From contig NZ_JAGGPA010000052.1 of NCBI RefSeq assembly GCF_018614035.1, positions 1-61,090 of the forward strand: DNA of 61,090 bases, written 5' to 3'. The stretch's first letter is position 1; every line of letters begins with the position of its first letter. The DNA is from Streptomyces sp. ISL-96. GTDB taxonomy: Bacteria > Actinomycetota > Actinomycetes > Streptomycetales > Streptomycetaceae. Under the pieces are notes generated by a model. That model was not told where the DNA came from. It made no database searches and was given only the letters and a program-made list of their open reading frames with translations. Below, one piece after another: positions 26,797-33,999 of the stretch. The translations under genes were made by a program, and so were the position numbers.

Positions 26797-27473
26797 TCAC
26801 CACGGAGGAGATCGCCGCCGCGCTGGACGGCGCCGACTGCTCGAACCTCGCGGTCGCCCGGACCCTGGGCGTCGGCCCGGAGCGGGTGCGACGGGTCCGG
26901 GCCGCGGCCGGGATGCCGCCCTACCAACGCGGTCGCCGGCGCTCCTGCGAGACGTGGGAGGAGGCTTTCGCGGCCCGCACCGTCGCGGTCGAGAACGGCC
27001 ACCTCCAGTGGACCGGCCCCCTGTCCGAGCACGGCACGCCGCTGCTGCGCCTCGGCCTGGAGGCGGAGACCGCCTACCGGTACGCCTTCCGGATCCACCA
27101 CGGGCGGGACGCCGAGGGCAAGACCACGCCGAGCTGCGGCTACCCGCGCTGTGTGGCCGGTGGCCACCTCGAGGACCGCGTCATCCGCGAGGAGCGGCGC
27201 GCCCAGGAGCAGCGGCAGCAGCCGCGCGGGGTGTTGACCCCGCCGGACTGCGCGACGTGGCACAAGGACGTCGACCTCGTCGCGGTCGAGCGCGTCATGC
27301 GCGGGGACTACCCGCTGCCGGAGCTGACCGAGGTCGAGCAGCGGTACGCCGTCGTCGTGATGACCCGGGACGCGGACCTCGGCGCGGAGGAGATCGGGGA
27401 GCGGCTCGGGATCGCGGAGCGCACGGTCACCCGGTGGCGTGCTGAGGCGGGACTGAGTGATGGACGCCCTTGA
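26793..27473 (+). CDS. Helix-turn-helix plus HNH-like zinc protein
   Basis: The 226-residue protein has an N-terminal helix-turn-helix (NLAVARTLGVGPERVRRVRA, about 19-38) and a middle domain with GHLQWTGPLSEHGTPLLRLG and CGYPRCVAGGHLEDR, the Cys/His pattern of an HNH-like zinc fold. It ends in a second helix-turn-helix (GAEEIGERLGIAERTVTRWR). The domain may bind or nick DNA; the HNH active-site His pair is not clear, so activity is uncertain. A longer paralogue with three helix-turn-helix repeats lies at 31870. Confidence 0.65.
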   Translation: MITTEEIAAALDGADCSNLAVARTLGVGPERVRRVRAAAGMPPYQRGRRRSCETWEEAFAARTVAVENGHLQWTGPLSEHGTPLLRLGLEAETAYRYAFRIHHGRDAEGKTTPSCGYPRCVAGGHLEDRVIREERRAQEQRQQPRGVLTPPDCATWHKDVDLVAVERVMRGDYPLPELTEVEQRYAVVVMTRDADLGAEEIGERLGIAERTVTRWRAEAGLSDGRP

Positions 27474-27780
27474 CCTCCTGGTGCTCGTGGACGTGTTCAT
27501 CGCGGTCGCGTCCACCGGGCACGTGTGGGGTCCGGCGCTCCTCGGATTGGCCGTGGTCGCCGCCTGGTGGCGGCTGCGGCCCACCGGCCGCCTTCGCGGT
27601 GGCGGGGACTCTCTGCGGACCACTGTCCGGACATCTGTCCGCGCGGTTGTCCGCCGTCTTGCGGACACCGGTCCGGACCCGGCCGCAAGTGACGCGCTGA
27701 GCTGCGCGGACACCTGTCCGGACACGTCCGCAGACACCTGTCCGGCGGTGCCCGGACACGACGAGGAGGGAGAGTGCTGA
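27460..27780 (+). CDS. Small membrane protein with repeat-derived tail (106 aa)
   Basis: One or two N-terminal membrane segments (LVLVDVFIAVASTG and ALLGLAVVAAWWRL) precede a tail encoded by the TGTCCG/CGGACA repeat cluster. The tail reads as SADTCPDTSADTCP-like repeats in this frame. It overlaps the upstream gene by 14 nt and the WhiB start by 1 nt. The protein tail may simply be a passenger on a DNA repeat. Confidence 0.5.
   Translation: MDALDLLVLVDVFIAVASTGHVWGPALLGLAVVAAWWRLRPTGRLRGGGDSLRTTVRTSVRAVVRRLADTGPDPAASDALSCADTCPDTSADTCPAVPGHDEEGEC
27615..27760. repeat. Cluster of TGTCCGGACA-type palindromic half sites
   Basis: About ten TGTCCG or CGGACA half sites in 145 bp, including whole palindromes such as CTGTCCGGACAT, GGTCCGGACC and CTGTCCGGACAC. 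Related clusters occur at 29503-29540 and 36255-36425 inside other genes. Confidence 0.6.
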
Positions 27781-28148
27781 TGCCTCGTCCGACCCACTAC
27801 GGACCGAAGAGGTTCCCCGACAACCTGGCACGCCCGGCGCACTGGGACCGGCGGGCGGCCTGCCGCGAGGAGGAACCCCGGATCTTCTTCCCGGAGGGCA
27901 GCGAGTCCGACGTCCTCGCGATGACGGCCCTGGCCAAGCAGATCTGCCACCGGTGCCCGGTCTCCGGGAACTGCCAGATCGACTCCCTGGAGCGGCGCGA
28001 GCCGTACGGGGTGTGGGGCGGGCTGGACGAGCACGAGCGGCGCGACGTCCTGCGACGGGCCGCCGAGCAGGCCGCCGCCCGGCACAAGGAAGAGTCCGCG
28101 GCGAGGGAGGCGGCCGATGCCCGCGCGCCGGCCACGGCAGCGGCCTGA
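27780..28148 (+). CDS. WhiB-like iron-sulfur transcription factor
   Basis: A 122-residue WhiB-family protein. The four cluster-binding Cys are Cys28 (RAACREEE), Cys56 and Cys59 (ICHRCPVSG) and Cys65, and the G(V/I)WGG turn is at 77-81. These proteins bind a [4Fe-4S] cluster and usually act with the principal sigma factor. ATG 27780 is chosen because GAGGAGGG lies 9 nt upstream. Phage- and plasmid-borne WhiB proteins can reprogram host transcription. Confidence 0.9.
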   Translation: MPRPTHYGPKRFPDNLARPAHWDRRAACREEEPRIFFPEGSESDVLAMTALAKQICHRCPVSGNCQIDSLERREPYGVWGGLDEHERRDVLRRAAEQAAARHKEESAAREAADARAPATAAA

Positions 28149-28347
28149 CCCGCCGCCCGGTGGGCTCCTGGACTGGAGTGATTCCCGGCACTGGGCACAG
28201 CAGGCCCGGCCGTGCCGGTACTGCGACCAGCCGACCAACCTCCGCGACTCCAGCAGGAAGCCCGCGCACAAGACGTGCGCCGAGGACGCGATCCGCCAGC
28301 AGATCCAGGACGCGGCCGCGGCCTACGAGAACGAACGACTGATCTGA
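28117..28347 (+). CDS. Small zinc-ribbon-like protein (76 aa)
   Basis: It contains ARPCRYCDQPTNL and HKTCAEDA, so three Cys plus His could bind zinc. A basic N-terminus starts MPARRPRQRPDPP. GAGGGAGG precedes the ATG, which lies 32 nt inside the WhiB gene. The function is unknown. Confidence 0.6.
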   Translation: MPARRPRQRPDPPPGGLLDWSDSRHWAQQARPCRYCDQPTNLRDSSRKPAHKTCAEDAIRQQIQDAAAAYENERLI

Positions 28348-28369
28348 ACCACCTGAGAACGGAGCCCTT

Positions 28370-28681
28370 GTGGCGATCACTGAGAACGAGATCCGCATCC
28401 GGTTTGCGGCGCCGGCGACCGACGAGGCCCGGACGGCGATAAAGGCCCGTCTTGCCACGGCAGCCGAGGAGTTGGCCCTCCTCGTCCACGAGCTGGTGCC
28501 GGGCTCCCGCGAGGAGTCCGAAGCGATCTCGGCCGTGGAGCTCGCCCTGTGGTGGGCCCAGGCAGGCGTGGACCGCCGCTACGTGCCCCGGGCCAAGCCG
28601 CTCGCCCCGGCCGACGCGGAGGCCGCGTGCCTGGCAGCCATGGCCGAGGCGGACATCGCGTCCGCACCCGGGCGGCTGTGA
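28370..28681 (+). CDS. Acb2/Tad1 hairpin-domain-like protein (putative signal-nucleotide sponge)
   Basis: The 103-residue protein begins with IRIRFAAPATDEA, then a helical hairpin (about 13-71) with EELALLVHELVPGSREES and EAISAVELALWWAQAGVDRR. This follows the pattern RFAxxPxT...PxxRExxLAIxxLExAxxWAxAxIAR of the Acb2/Tad1 hairpin family. Phage members of that family sequester cyclic nucleotides from CBASS or Thoeris defence. The assignment is by remembered family pattern. The C-terminal KPLAPADAEAACLAAMAEAD tail is specific. The GTG has GGAG upstream. Confidence 0.6.
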   Translation: MAITENEIRIRFAAPATDEARTAIKARLATAAEELALLVHELVPGSREESEAISAVELALWWAQAGVDRRYVPRAKPLAPADAEAACLAAMAEADIASAPGRL

Positions 28682-28860
28682 TGGCACTCCTCGTGACCGG
28701 GCTCGGGCCCGGCGACGTCGCGGAGACGGTGGAGTGCCTGCGCCAGTGCGCGGACCGTGCCACGGACCCGGAGTTGGCGGAGTACCGGCGCCACCTGGCC
28801 GACCTCCTGGGCGACGCCCTCGACCGCCTGCCCACCCAGGCCGTGGAGGTGGCGACGTGA
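28681..28860 (+). CDS. Small acidic helical protein (59 aa)
   Basis: Unrecognised. It begins ALLVTGLGPGDVAETVECLR and is predicted wholly helical. It shares one base with the upstream stop and overlaps the next GTG by 4 nt, so it is co-translated with the sponge-like protein. Confidence 0.5.
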   Translation: MALLVTGLGPGDVAETVECLRQCADRATDPELAEYRRHLADLLGDALDRLPTQAVEVAT

Positions 28861-29285
28861 TCGGCCCCGTTGCCCTCGTGCCCCTCGTGGAGGACGTCCT
28901 GCGGCACGTGTTCACCGGCGACCTCGACCAGGCCGCGGCCGTCCTGGACCACGTCGCGGACCTCGGGGACGCGGCCGACATGTACGGCCTGTGCATCGCC
29001 GTCGCGGAGACCGGCCAGAGCGCGCTGCAGGCCCACCCTTCGGGGGCCGCGACTCTGGTGCGCGCGCTGCTGGCCGCGTCCTCGGCGCCGGCCGACCCGC
29101 ACCGGCTGTTCGCCGCCCGGTTCCTGGCCGCGTACGGCCGTGACGACCGGGAGATGACCACCGCCCTGTTCCACGCCGCCGTCACGGCCGGCGCCCGCGC
29201 ACGCACGGAGTCGGTGTGTGCCCTGCTCGCCCTCGTCTCCGGCCTCCACCGCCGCCCCGCCGGCCCCTGCACCGAAGGGACTTGA
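28857..29285 (+). CDS. Helical protein of unknown function (142 aa)
   Basis: An Ala/Leu-rich all-helical protein with repeated DLDQAAAVLDHVADLGDAAD and ATLVRALLAASSAPADPHRL segments, reminiscent of short helical-repeat scaffolds. No catalytic motif is visible. It lies between the sponge-like protein and a small helix-turn-helix protein. Confidence 0.55.
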   Translation: MIGPVALVPLVEDVLRHVFTGDLDQAAAVLDHVADLGDAADMYGLCIAVAETGQSALQAHPSGAATLVRALLAASSAPADPHRLFAARFLAAYGRDDREMTTALFHAAVTAGARARTESVCALLALVSGLHRRPAGPCTEGT

Positions 29286-29287
29286 CC

Positions 29288-29500
29288 ATGTCCAGCACCA
29301 CCCCCCGCCTGTCCACCAGCTACCGGCCCCGGCTCCGGGACGAGGACCGCGCCCGCGTGACGCGCGAGCTCGCGGAGGCCTACGACACCGGTGTCTCGAT
29401 CCGGGCCCTGGCCGCGGAGGCGGACCTGTCCTACGGCACCGCGCGGACGCTGCTGCTGGAGGGCGGCGTGAAGCTGCGCGGGCGCGGCGGAGCCCGCTGA
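29288..29500 (+). CDS. Small helix-turn-helix protein (70 aa)
   Basis: A basic protein with one helix-turn-helix, AEAYDTGVSIRALAAEADLS followed by YGTARTLLLEGGVKLRGRGG. This is a common Streptomyces type in which the recognition helix ends in a LRGRGG loop. GAAGGGA precedes the ATG. Confidence 0.7.
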   Translation: MSSTTPRLSTSYRPRLRDEDRARVTRELAEAYDTGVSIRALAAEADLSYGTARTLLLEGGVKLRGRGGAR

Positions 29501-29550
29501 CCTGCCCGGACACCTGTCCGCCGAGTGTCCGGACACCCCTGTTCCCTCTC

Positions 29551-29581
29551 GGCCCCGGGTGCGGTCGTGTGCCCGGGGTCC
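29551..29581. terminator. Intergenic hairpin before the Arr-like gene
   Basis: GGCCCCGGG pairs with CCCGGGGTCC (one bulge) across a 12-nt loop. No T-run follows. It closes the preceding operon segment or slows transcription; a short TGTCCGGACAC cluster lies just upstream at 29503-29540. Confidence 0.4.
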
Positions 29582-29606
29582 TTCGTCCCACAGCCGGAGT
29601 TTGCCC

Positions 29607-30095
29607 ATGACCTCAACCAGCGGTCCCCAGCCGGACGTTCGCTACTTCCATGGCGGCGTGCCCGGCCTGAACCCGGGCGACATCATCGCCCCGCACCCGC
29701 CCAACCGCGTGGATGGCTGCCCGATCTGCGCCGCGAAGGCTGCCGGCGAACAGCCCGTCGTTCCCGGCCTGGGCAACGTGGACCCGCTCACCGAGCGGCC
29801 GGACCGGGTCTACATCACCACGGACCGGGAGTACGGCCGGTTCTACGCCTCGAAGTACTGGCTCGGGGACCTGTACGTGGTCGAGCCCATGGGGGAGGTC
29901 GAGGAGTCCGCGGAGGACTTCTTTCCCACCTGGTGCGCGGAGGCGGCCGTCGTCGTCTCCGTGGTCTCCCGCGCGGTGCGCCTGAGCGACAAGCAGCGGC
30001 GGACCCTGTCCCGGCGGTGGCTGGAGCTGGAGAACGCGAAGCGGCGGGAGCGCCTCGGCATTGCGCCCCGGGGTGAGGGTAGCGACGACGCGTAA
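29607..30095 (+). CDS. Arr-like ADP-ribosyltransferase-fold protein
   Basis: The 162-residue protein resembles rifampin ADP-ribosyltransferase (Arr). YFHGGVPGLNPGDIIAP supplies the catalytic-type His15, RVYITTDREYGRFYAS supplies Tyr69, and LYVVEPMGEVEESAED supplies the terminal acidic position (Glu100 or Asp104). An unusual DGCPICAAK insertion (residues 37-44) adds a CxxC not expected in Arr. It could modify rifampin, but in a mobile element it may instead modify a host protein or nucleic acid. The ATG at 29607 starts a separate unit before the TTGCAAC promoter at 30107. Confidence 0.6.
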   Translation: MTSTSGPQPDVRYFHGGVPGLNPGDIIAPHPPNRVDGCPICAAKAAGEQPVVPGLGNVDPLTERPDRVYITTDREYGRFYASKYWLGDLYVVEPMGEVEESAEDFFPTWCAEAAVVVSVVSRAVRLSDKQRRTLSRRWLELENAKRRERLGIAPRGEGSDDA

Positions 30096-30106
30096 CCCAT
30101 CCTAGT

Positions 30107-30143
30107 GTTGCAACTTGACCATGCAATGTGAGGATGCAACATT
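30107..30143 (+). promoter_or_regulatory. TTGCAAC-type promoter P1 (replication-type gene)
   Basis: GTTGCAAC (30107-30114) abuts TTGACC (-35, 30115-30120). Seventeen bases later comes AACATT (30138-30143). Variant boxes ATGCAAT and ATGCAAC lie in the spacer. It is the most diverged of seven promoters with this geometry. The gene starts at 30226. Confidence 0.7.
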
Positions 30144-30225
30144 AGGCATCGAGACGGCGGGGCAAGTGGACACCGCACCGGACCGCCGTCGACTGCCCTG
30201 ACCAGGACCGACGAAGAGAGCGCGC

Positions 30226-31236
30226 ATGGCCAGCACGAGCACTGACCGCGTGCAGACCGTCCGTAACGCATGGATCAACCGCCTACGTGACGAGGTACTG
30301 CGCTCGCAGCGTGCCGAGGTCGCGAAGTGCGCCCGAGTCGGCGTGTGGATCGCGACGTACGCGGACGCCGACGGATCAAGCGCCTTCCCCTCGAACGACA
30401 CGCTGGCAGCCCTGGCCGGCTGCACCGACGAGACGGTGACCCGGGCCGTGAAGGTCCTCATCGCCGTAGGGCTGCTGGTTCGCCGGCGCCGCCCCAACAG
30501 GTCGTCCATCTTCCAACTGATGCTGCCCCCGGGGCGCCTGGACTGGAACACCCACCTCCACCTCTACACCGACACCCGCCAAGCCCGGCGGAAGAAGGCG
30601 GAGAAGGCCCGGGAGATCGAGGAGCGGAACCCGTCGCAGGACGGTGTCCGGAACCCGTTCCAGGAGGGGGGTCCGGAACCCGTTCCCGCCGGGGGTTCCG
30701 ACGAATCCGGAAACCGTTCTGGAACGGGTACGGACACCGTTTCGCGACGGGTTCCGGAACCCGTTCCCGCCGGGGGGGACCATTACCCCCCTACCTACGG
30801 TAGGGACCCAGACACCCACCACGACACGGTTGCTGTTGAACCTCAGCCACAGGAGCGCGTGGGCGCGCGAGGCGGCAAAGGCGGAGTTTCCCCGGAGGAG
30901 GAGAAGCCGTGGGGGACGTGCGCGAACGCGGAGTGCGGGGTGCGGCTGCTGCGCGCCACCAGCGGCCTGTGCCACGGGTGCCAGAAGAAGGCTGAGGGCG
31001 CCCAGCAAGATCCCCAGGCGCCGGTGCAGGGCGTTTTCCTGACGCAGATGCCCTCCGGTCCCACCGGAGATGCCGCAGCCCCGCACGCGGGCACGCAGCC
31101 GGTCAAGATCCCGGCGCAGGACCCGGCCGCCCCGCTGCGGGTGTGCGCCTGTGGACGACAGCACCGCGCGCACAAGCCGACCGACCGCTGCCCTGACTGC
31201 CTGTGGGCCCAGCACGCCCAGGCGGTGGGCCGATGA
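30226..31236 (+). CDS. Winged-helix replication-initiator/replisome-organizer-like protein
   Basis: The 336-residue protein has an N-terminal winged helix (about 36-100: KCARVGVWIATYADADGSSA, FPSNDTLAALAGCTDETVTR, VLIAVGLLVRRRRPNRSS) typical of phage O-like or plasmid replication initiators. The central linker (about 135-190) is encoded by iteron-like DNA repeats. Two zinc ribbons close it: CANAECGVRLLRATSGLCHGC-like near 235-255 and CACGRQHRAHKPTDRCPDC near 308-326. In lambda the origin lies inside the O gene, and the same arrangement is proposed here. Its promoter P1 shares the TTGCAAC control of the 47-57 kb genes. Confidence 0.65.
   Translation: MASTSTDRVQTVRNAWINRLRDEVLRSQRAEVAKCARVGVWIATYADADGSSAFPSNDTLAALAGCTDETVTRAVKVLIAVGLLVRRRRPNRSSIFQLMLPPGRLDWNTHLHLYTDTRQARRKKAEKAREIEERNPSQDGVRNPFQEGGPEPVPAGGSDESGNRSGTGTDTVSRRVPEPVPAGGDHYPPTYGRDPDTHHDTVAVEPQPQERVGARGGKGGVSPEEEKPWGTCANAECGVRLLRATSGLCHGCQKKAEGAQQDPQAPVQGVFLTQMPSGPTGDAAAPHAGTQPVKIPAQDPAAPLRVCACGRQHRAHKPTDRCPDCLWAQHAQAVGR
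30647..30767. repeat. Iteron-like repeats inside the replication-type gene
   Basis: TCCGGAACCCGTTCC is exact at 30647-30661, 30672-30686 and 30753-30767. A diverged copy, TCCGGAAACCGTTCT, starts at 30706 and is followed by the inverted GGAACGGGT. GGTTCC/CCGTTCCCGCCGGGGG flanks recur. The density and embedding in an initiator-like gene suggest a replication origin, although no AT-rich unwinding region is obvious. Confidence 0.6.
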
Positions 31237-31670
31237 ACCGCACTCCGCTGCCCGCCCTCGTGACCGCGCTGCGCACCCTCGGCAGCTACGGCGACCGCCT
31301 GTCGCCGGCGGACGCCACCCCGGAGCAACTGGCCGTGGTCGCCCAGGCCGTTGAGGAGGCCCGGCGCCTGGTCGCCGCCGCCCACCGACCGCCCTCGACC
31401 TCCGACTGCCCCGACCACCCGCCCGGGCCGCTGGACCCGACGGACGGCCTGTGCCTCCTGTGCCGCGGCCGCCGTCACCGTGCCGCCGCCCAGGCCGCGA
31501 ACACGCCCCTGACCGACGTCGCCCGCACTCTCGCCGACCACGGCGAGACGGAAGCCGTACGCCGCCACGGTGCCCGCGACGTCGCCCGCGCCCAGGCCGC
31601 CGCCGGCCGCGGCACCCACAAGTACCCGCCCAACACCCGCCGCCCGTACGACGAGGAACTGAGCCGATGA
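31233..31670 (+). CDS. Unknown protein with CxxC motif (145 aa)
   Basis: Unrecognised. An N-terminal helical part (ALVTALRTLGSYGDRLSPAD) is followed by SDCPDHPPG and GLCLLCRGRRHRAA, a likely zinc site, then a basic helix. It overlaps the replication-type gene by 4 nt and is presumably co-expressed from P1. Confidence 0.55.
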   Translation: MNRTPLPALVTALRTLGSYGDRLSPADATPEQLAVVAQAVEEARRLVAAAHRPPSTSDCPDHPPGPLDPTDGLCLLCRGRRHRAAAQAANTPLTDVARTLADHGETEAVRRHGARDVARAQAAAGRGTHKYPPNTRRPYDEELSR

Positions 31671-31870
31671 CCCACGACCTCACCGCCGGGCGCCTGGAGG
31701 AGATCCAGGCCCTCGTCCGGCAGCTCGCCGCCCCCGGCGACGCCGACCCGGCCCCGCTGCTGGCCTCCTGCCGGACCGCCCTGGTGGAGCTGCTGGCCGA
31801 GCGCACCGCCCTGGTCAAGGCCAACGCCGAGGCCGGCGAGGAACTGGCCGCCTGGACGGGGGCCCTGTGA
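31667..31870 (+). CDS. Small helical protein (67 aa)
   Basis: Unrecognised. A predicted coiled helix reading RLEEIQALVRQLAAPGDADP and LAERTALVKANAEAGEELAA. It overlaps both neighbours by a few bases, so it is translated within the P1 operon. Confidence 0.5.
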   Translation: MTHDLTAGRLEEIQALVRQLAAPGDADPAPLLASCRTALVELLAERTALVKANAEAGEELAAWTGAL

Positions 31871-32757
31871 TGCCCGGACGCCCGCTCGACCCGCACCCCC
31901 AGGAGCAGCAGATCCGCACCCTGCTGAACGAGGGCCTGACAAACACCGCCGTCGCCCGCCGCCTGTACGTGGGCGTGCGCGCTGTCGCCGGCATCCGCGA
32001 CAAGCACGGCATCCCGCAGGTGCCCCGCTCCGCGTACCGCCGACAGCCCCACCCGAAGCACAGGGAGATCCTGGCCTTGCTGGACGAGGGCTACCGCGAC
32101 GCGGAGATCCGGCGCCGGACCGGCGCGGACGTCGGCACCATCGCCCGCGCCCGCCGCGAGGGAGGGTTCGGCCGGCCCACCGTCACCACCCGCAAGCCCC
32201 GCCAGCACCCGAGGGACGCCGAGATCCGGGCGCGGCTGCGCCACGCGAGCAACCACCAGATCTCCGAGGAGCTGGGAGTCGACCGGGCCGCCGTACGTCG
32301 CATCCGACGCGAGGCCGGCATCGCGTACGTGCCGCCGAGGTTCGCCACGGCGGAGGAGAAGTGGGCCAGCCTCGTCCGCGAGGTCGACGGCGGCCACCTG
32401 GAGTGGCTCGGGGAGCGGGCCGGCCGCAGCAGTACCCCCGTCATGCGCTTCCGCGAGAGGTCCGCGAGCCCGGCCGGGATCGCGTTCAAGAAGCGCACCG
32501 GCCGCGACCCCGTCGGGCAGGTCCGTGCGGAGTGCGACTACCCGCACTGCGTCGCCCCGGCCCATGTGGACGACGAACCCGGTCGCCGGCGACTGCGCGA
32601 GCAACTGCGCGCGATCAAGGGCGTGCCCGCCCCGGGCGAGACCTGCCGCCACGGCCACGACCAGGCCGAGCACGGCCGGCTGGAGCAGGACGGCACCGCC
32701 TACTGCGGCGCGTGCAAGCGCGACCAGAAGCGCGCGGCCCGCGCCAACACCGCCTGA
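31870..32757 (+). CDS. Triple helix-turn-helix plus HNH-like zinc protein
   Basis: The 295-residue protein carries three helix-turn-helix units: GLTNTAVARRLYVGVRAVAG, GYRDAEIRRRTGADVGTIAR and ASNHQISEELGVDRAAVRRI. An HNH-like zinc domain follows (GHLEWLGERAGRSSTPVMRF and CDYPHCVAPAHVDDEP), then a C-terminal ribbon with CRHGHDQAE and YCGACKRDQK. It is a larger paralogue of the 26793 protein. The layout fits a sequence-specific DNA-binding or nicking protein, but a catalytic His pair is not clear. Confidence 0.65.
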   Translation: MPGRPLDPHPQEQQIRTLLNEGLTNTAVARRLYVGVRAVAGIRDKHGIPQVPRSAYRRQPHPKHREILALLDEGYRDAEIRRRTGADVGTIARARREGGFGRPTVTTRKPRQHPRDAEIRARLRHASNHQISEELGVDRAAVRRIRREAGIAYVPPRFATAEEKWASLVREVDGGHLEWLGERAGRSSTPVMRFRERSASPAGIAFKKRTGRDPVGQVRAECDYPHCVAPAHVDDEPGRRRLREQLRAIKGVPAPGETCRHGHDQAEHGRLEQDGTAYCGACKRDQKRAARANTA

Positions 32758-32786
32758 CCCGCCCTCACCCGACCCTGGAGACACGC

Positions 32787-33203
32787 ATGGCCCTGATCAC
32801 CCGCGACGAGGGAACCGGACTGCGCCGCGGCTTCATCCGGTACCCGGACGGCTCGCCGCCCGAGCTGGACGGCTGCCGCTGGTGCGGCACCCCGCACGAG
32901 ACGCACGGACTGCGCTGGAGCGACGCCGCGAACTGGCACCAGTGGGCCCGCCCCACCCACGCCCAGGTGGAAGCCCGCACCTGCGCCCACATCGCCCACG
33001 ACATCCCGCGCCCCGCCCTCCCGGCCGGCGCCGCGCCCTCGCTCCTGGAGGCCGCGATCGGCGCGTTCCAGGCCACCAACGACCACATCCGCGACGGGTG
33101 CACCACGTGCACCCCGGCCGCCCTGCTGCCGGACATGTGCCCGGAGGGCCAGCGCCTCGCGCTCGCCGCCGTCCACGTCCTGGCCACCGACCCCACCGAC
33201 TGA
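32787..33203 (+). CDS. Unknown zinc-motif protein (138 aa)
   Basis: Unrecognised. CRWCGTPHETHGLRW near residue 30 and CTTCTPAALLPDMC near 105 suggest metal binding. CTGGAG precedes the ATG. It follows the HNH-like gene by 29 nt. Confidence 0.55.
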   Translation: MALITRDEGTGLRRGFIRYPDGSPPELDGCRWCGTPHETHGLRWSDAANWHQWARPTHAQVEARTCAHIAHDIPRPALPAGAAPSLLEAAIGAFQATNDHIRDGCTTCTPAALLPDMCPEGQRLALAAVHVLATDPTD

Positions 33204-33220
33204 CCCGAAAGGCAAAGCCC

Positions 33221-33376
33221 GTGAACCGCTTCACCCTGGGGCTCCTCCTGGGAGGCCTCTCCGGAGGCGTCACCTACGTCCTCACCGCCGACACCACGCC
33301 CGCCGTCGTCGTCGGTGCGATCGCCGCCGTCCTCACCTGGCTCGGCCTGGCCACCTTCCTCCTCGCCGACGACTGA
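33221..33376 (+). CDS. Small two-helix membrane protein (51 aa)
   Basis: Two membrane segments, FTLGLLLGGLSGGVTYVLTA and VVVGAIAAVLTWLGLATFLL, with very short ends. It is preceded by TGACCCGAAAGGCAA, an exact 15-mer that also precedes the next gene. The function is unknown; phage holins can look like this, but there is no lysis context. Confidence 0.55.
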   Translation: MNRFTLGLLLGGLSGGVTYVLTADTTPAVVVGAIAAVLTWLGLATFLLADD

Positions 33377-33392
33377 CCCGAAAGGCAACGCT

Positions 33393-33944
33393 GTGCCCAC
33401 ACGAGACTTCACCCGCGCCGAACTCGCCGCCGTGGGCGTCCCCCCGGACAGCCCGCAGGACGTCCAGTGGTCCGAGACGCTGCTTGCCGACGAGCCGGTG
33501 ACCACGCTCAAGTACACCCAGAAACGGCGCGCGGTCTTCCTGGCCGACGACGAGCGGACGTACGCGATCGAGTACGAGGCCCCGATCGACGCCGGCGACT
33601 TCGAGACCGGCCCGGTGCCCGACGGCCACGGCTGGCACGGGGACACCGTCCAGGCCGTCCAGGTCGTGCGCCGGCCCGTGGTCGTCGAGCAGTGGACCAC
33701 CTACGTGCCCGCGTTCCACGACGGTCCGGACACCTCCGCCCTCCAGGACCTCACCGAGGTCTACGAGGAGGGCGGTCTGCGGACCAGGGACGCCCGGCAG
33801 AACGCGGCCGAGCTGCTGGCCAAGCACGCCGCCGAACTGGCAGCCGCCGCCGACGCCGCATGGTCCGTCACGTGCGACGACGAGGGGCACGCGATCCCGC
33901 ACTCCCCGGACTGCCCCCTCTCAGCCCCCACCCCGCGCGTATAG
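33393..33944 (+). CDS. Unknown protein (183 aa)
   Basis: Unrecognised. Mixed alpha/beta with AVFLADDERTYAIEYEAPID and VVRRPVVVEQWTTYVPAFHD, then an Ala-rich helix and a short CDDEGHAIPHSPDCP metal-like tail. GTG 33393 follows TGACCCGAAAGGCAA. It is followed by an 11-bp hairpin. Confidence 0.55.
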   Translation: MPTRDFTRAELAAVGVPPDSPQDVQWSETLLADEPVTTLKYTQKRRAVFLADDERTYAIEYEAPIDAGDFETGPVPDGHGWHGDTVQAVQVVRRPVVVEQWTTYVPAFHDGPDTSALQDLTEVYEEGGLRTRDARQNAAELLAKHAAELAAAADAAWSVTCDDEGHAIPHSPDCPLSAPTPRV

Positions 33945-33953
33945 CCGACCGCC

Positions 33954-33981
33954 GGCCGCCCCCGCCCACCCGGGGGCGGCC
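33954..33981 (+). terminator. Intergenic hairpin
   Basis: GGCCGCCCCCG and its exact complement CGGGGGCGGCC with a 6-nt loop, 10 nt after a stop codon. No T-run follows, so it may be a leaky terminator or an RNA-processing site. Confidence 0.5.
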
Positions 33982-33999
33982 CTCATCCCAGGAGCCACG

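Noticed and set aside
27615..27760. Reading the TGTCCG cluster as a CRISPR array
   Set aside because: The spacing is irregular, units are palindromic 10-mers without unique spacers, the cluster is inside a gene, and no cas gene is present.
33221..33376. A phage holin
   Set aside because: It has two short membrane helices only. There is no endolysin or structural gene anywhere in the element to support a lysis role.
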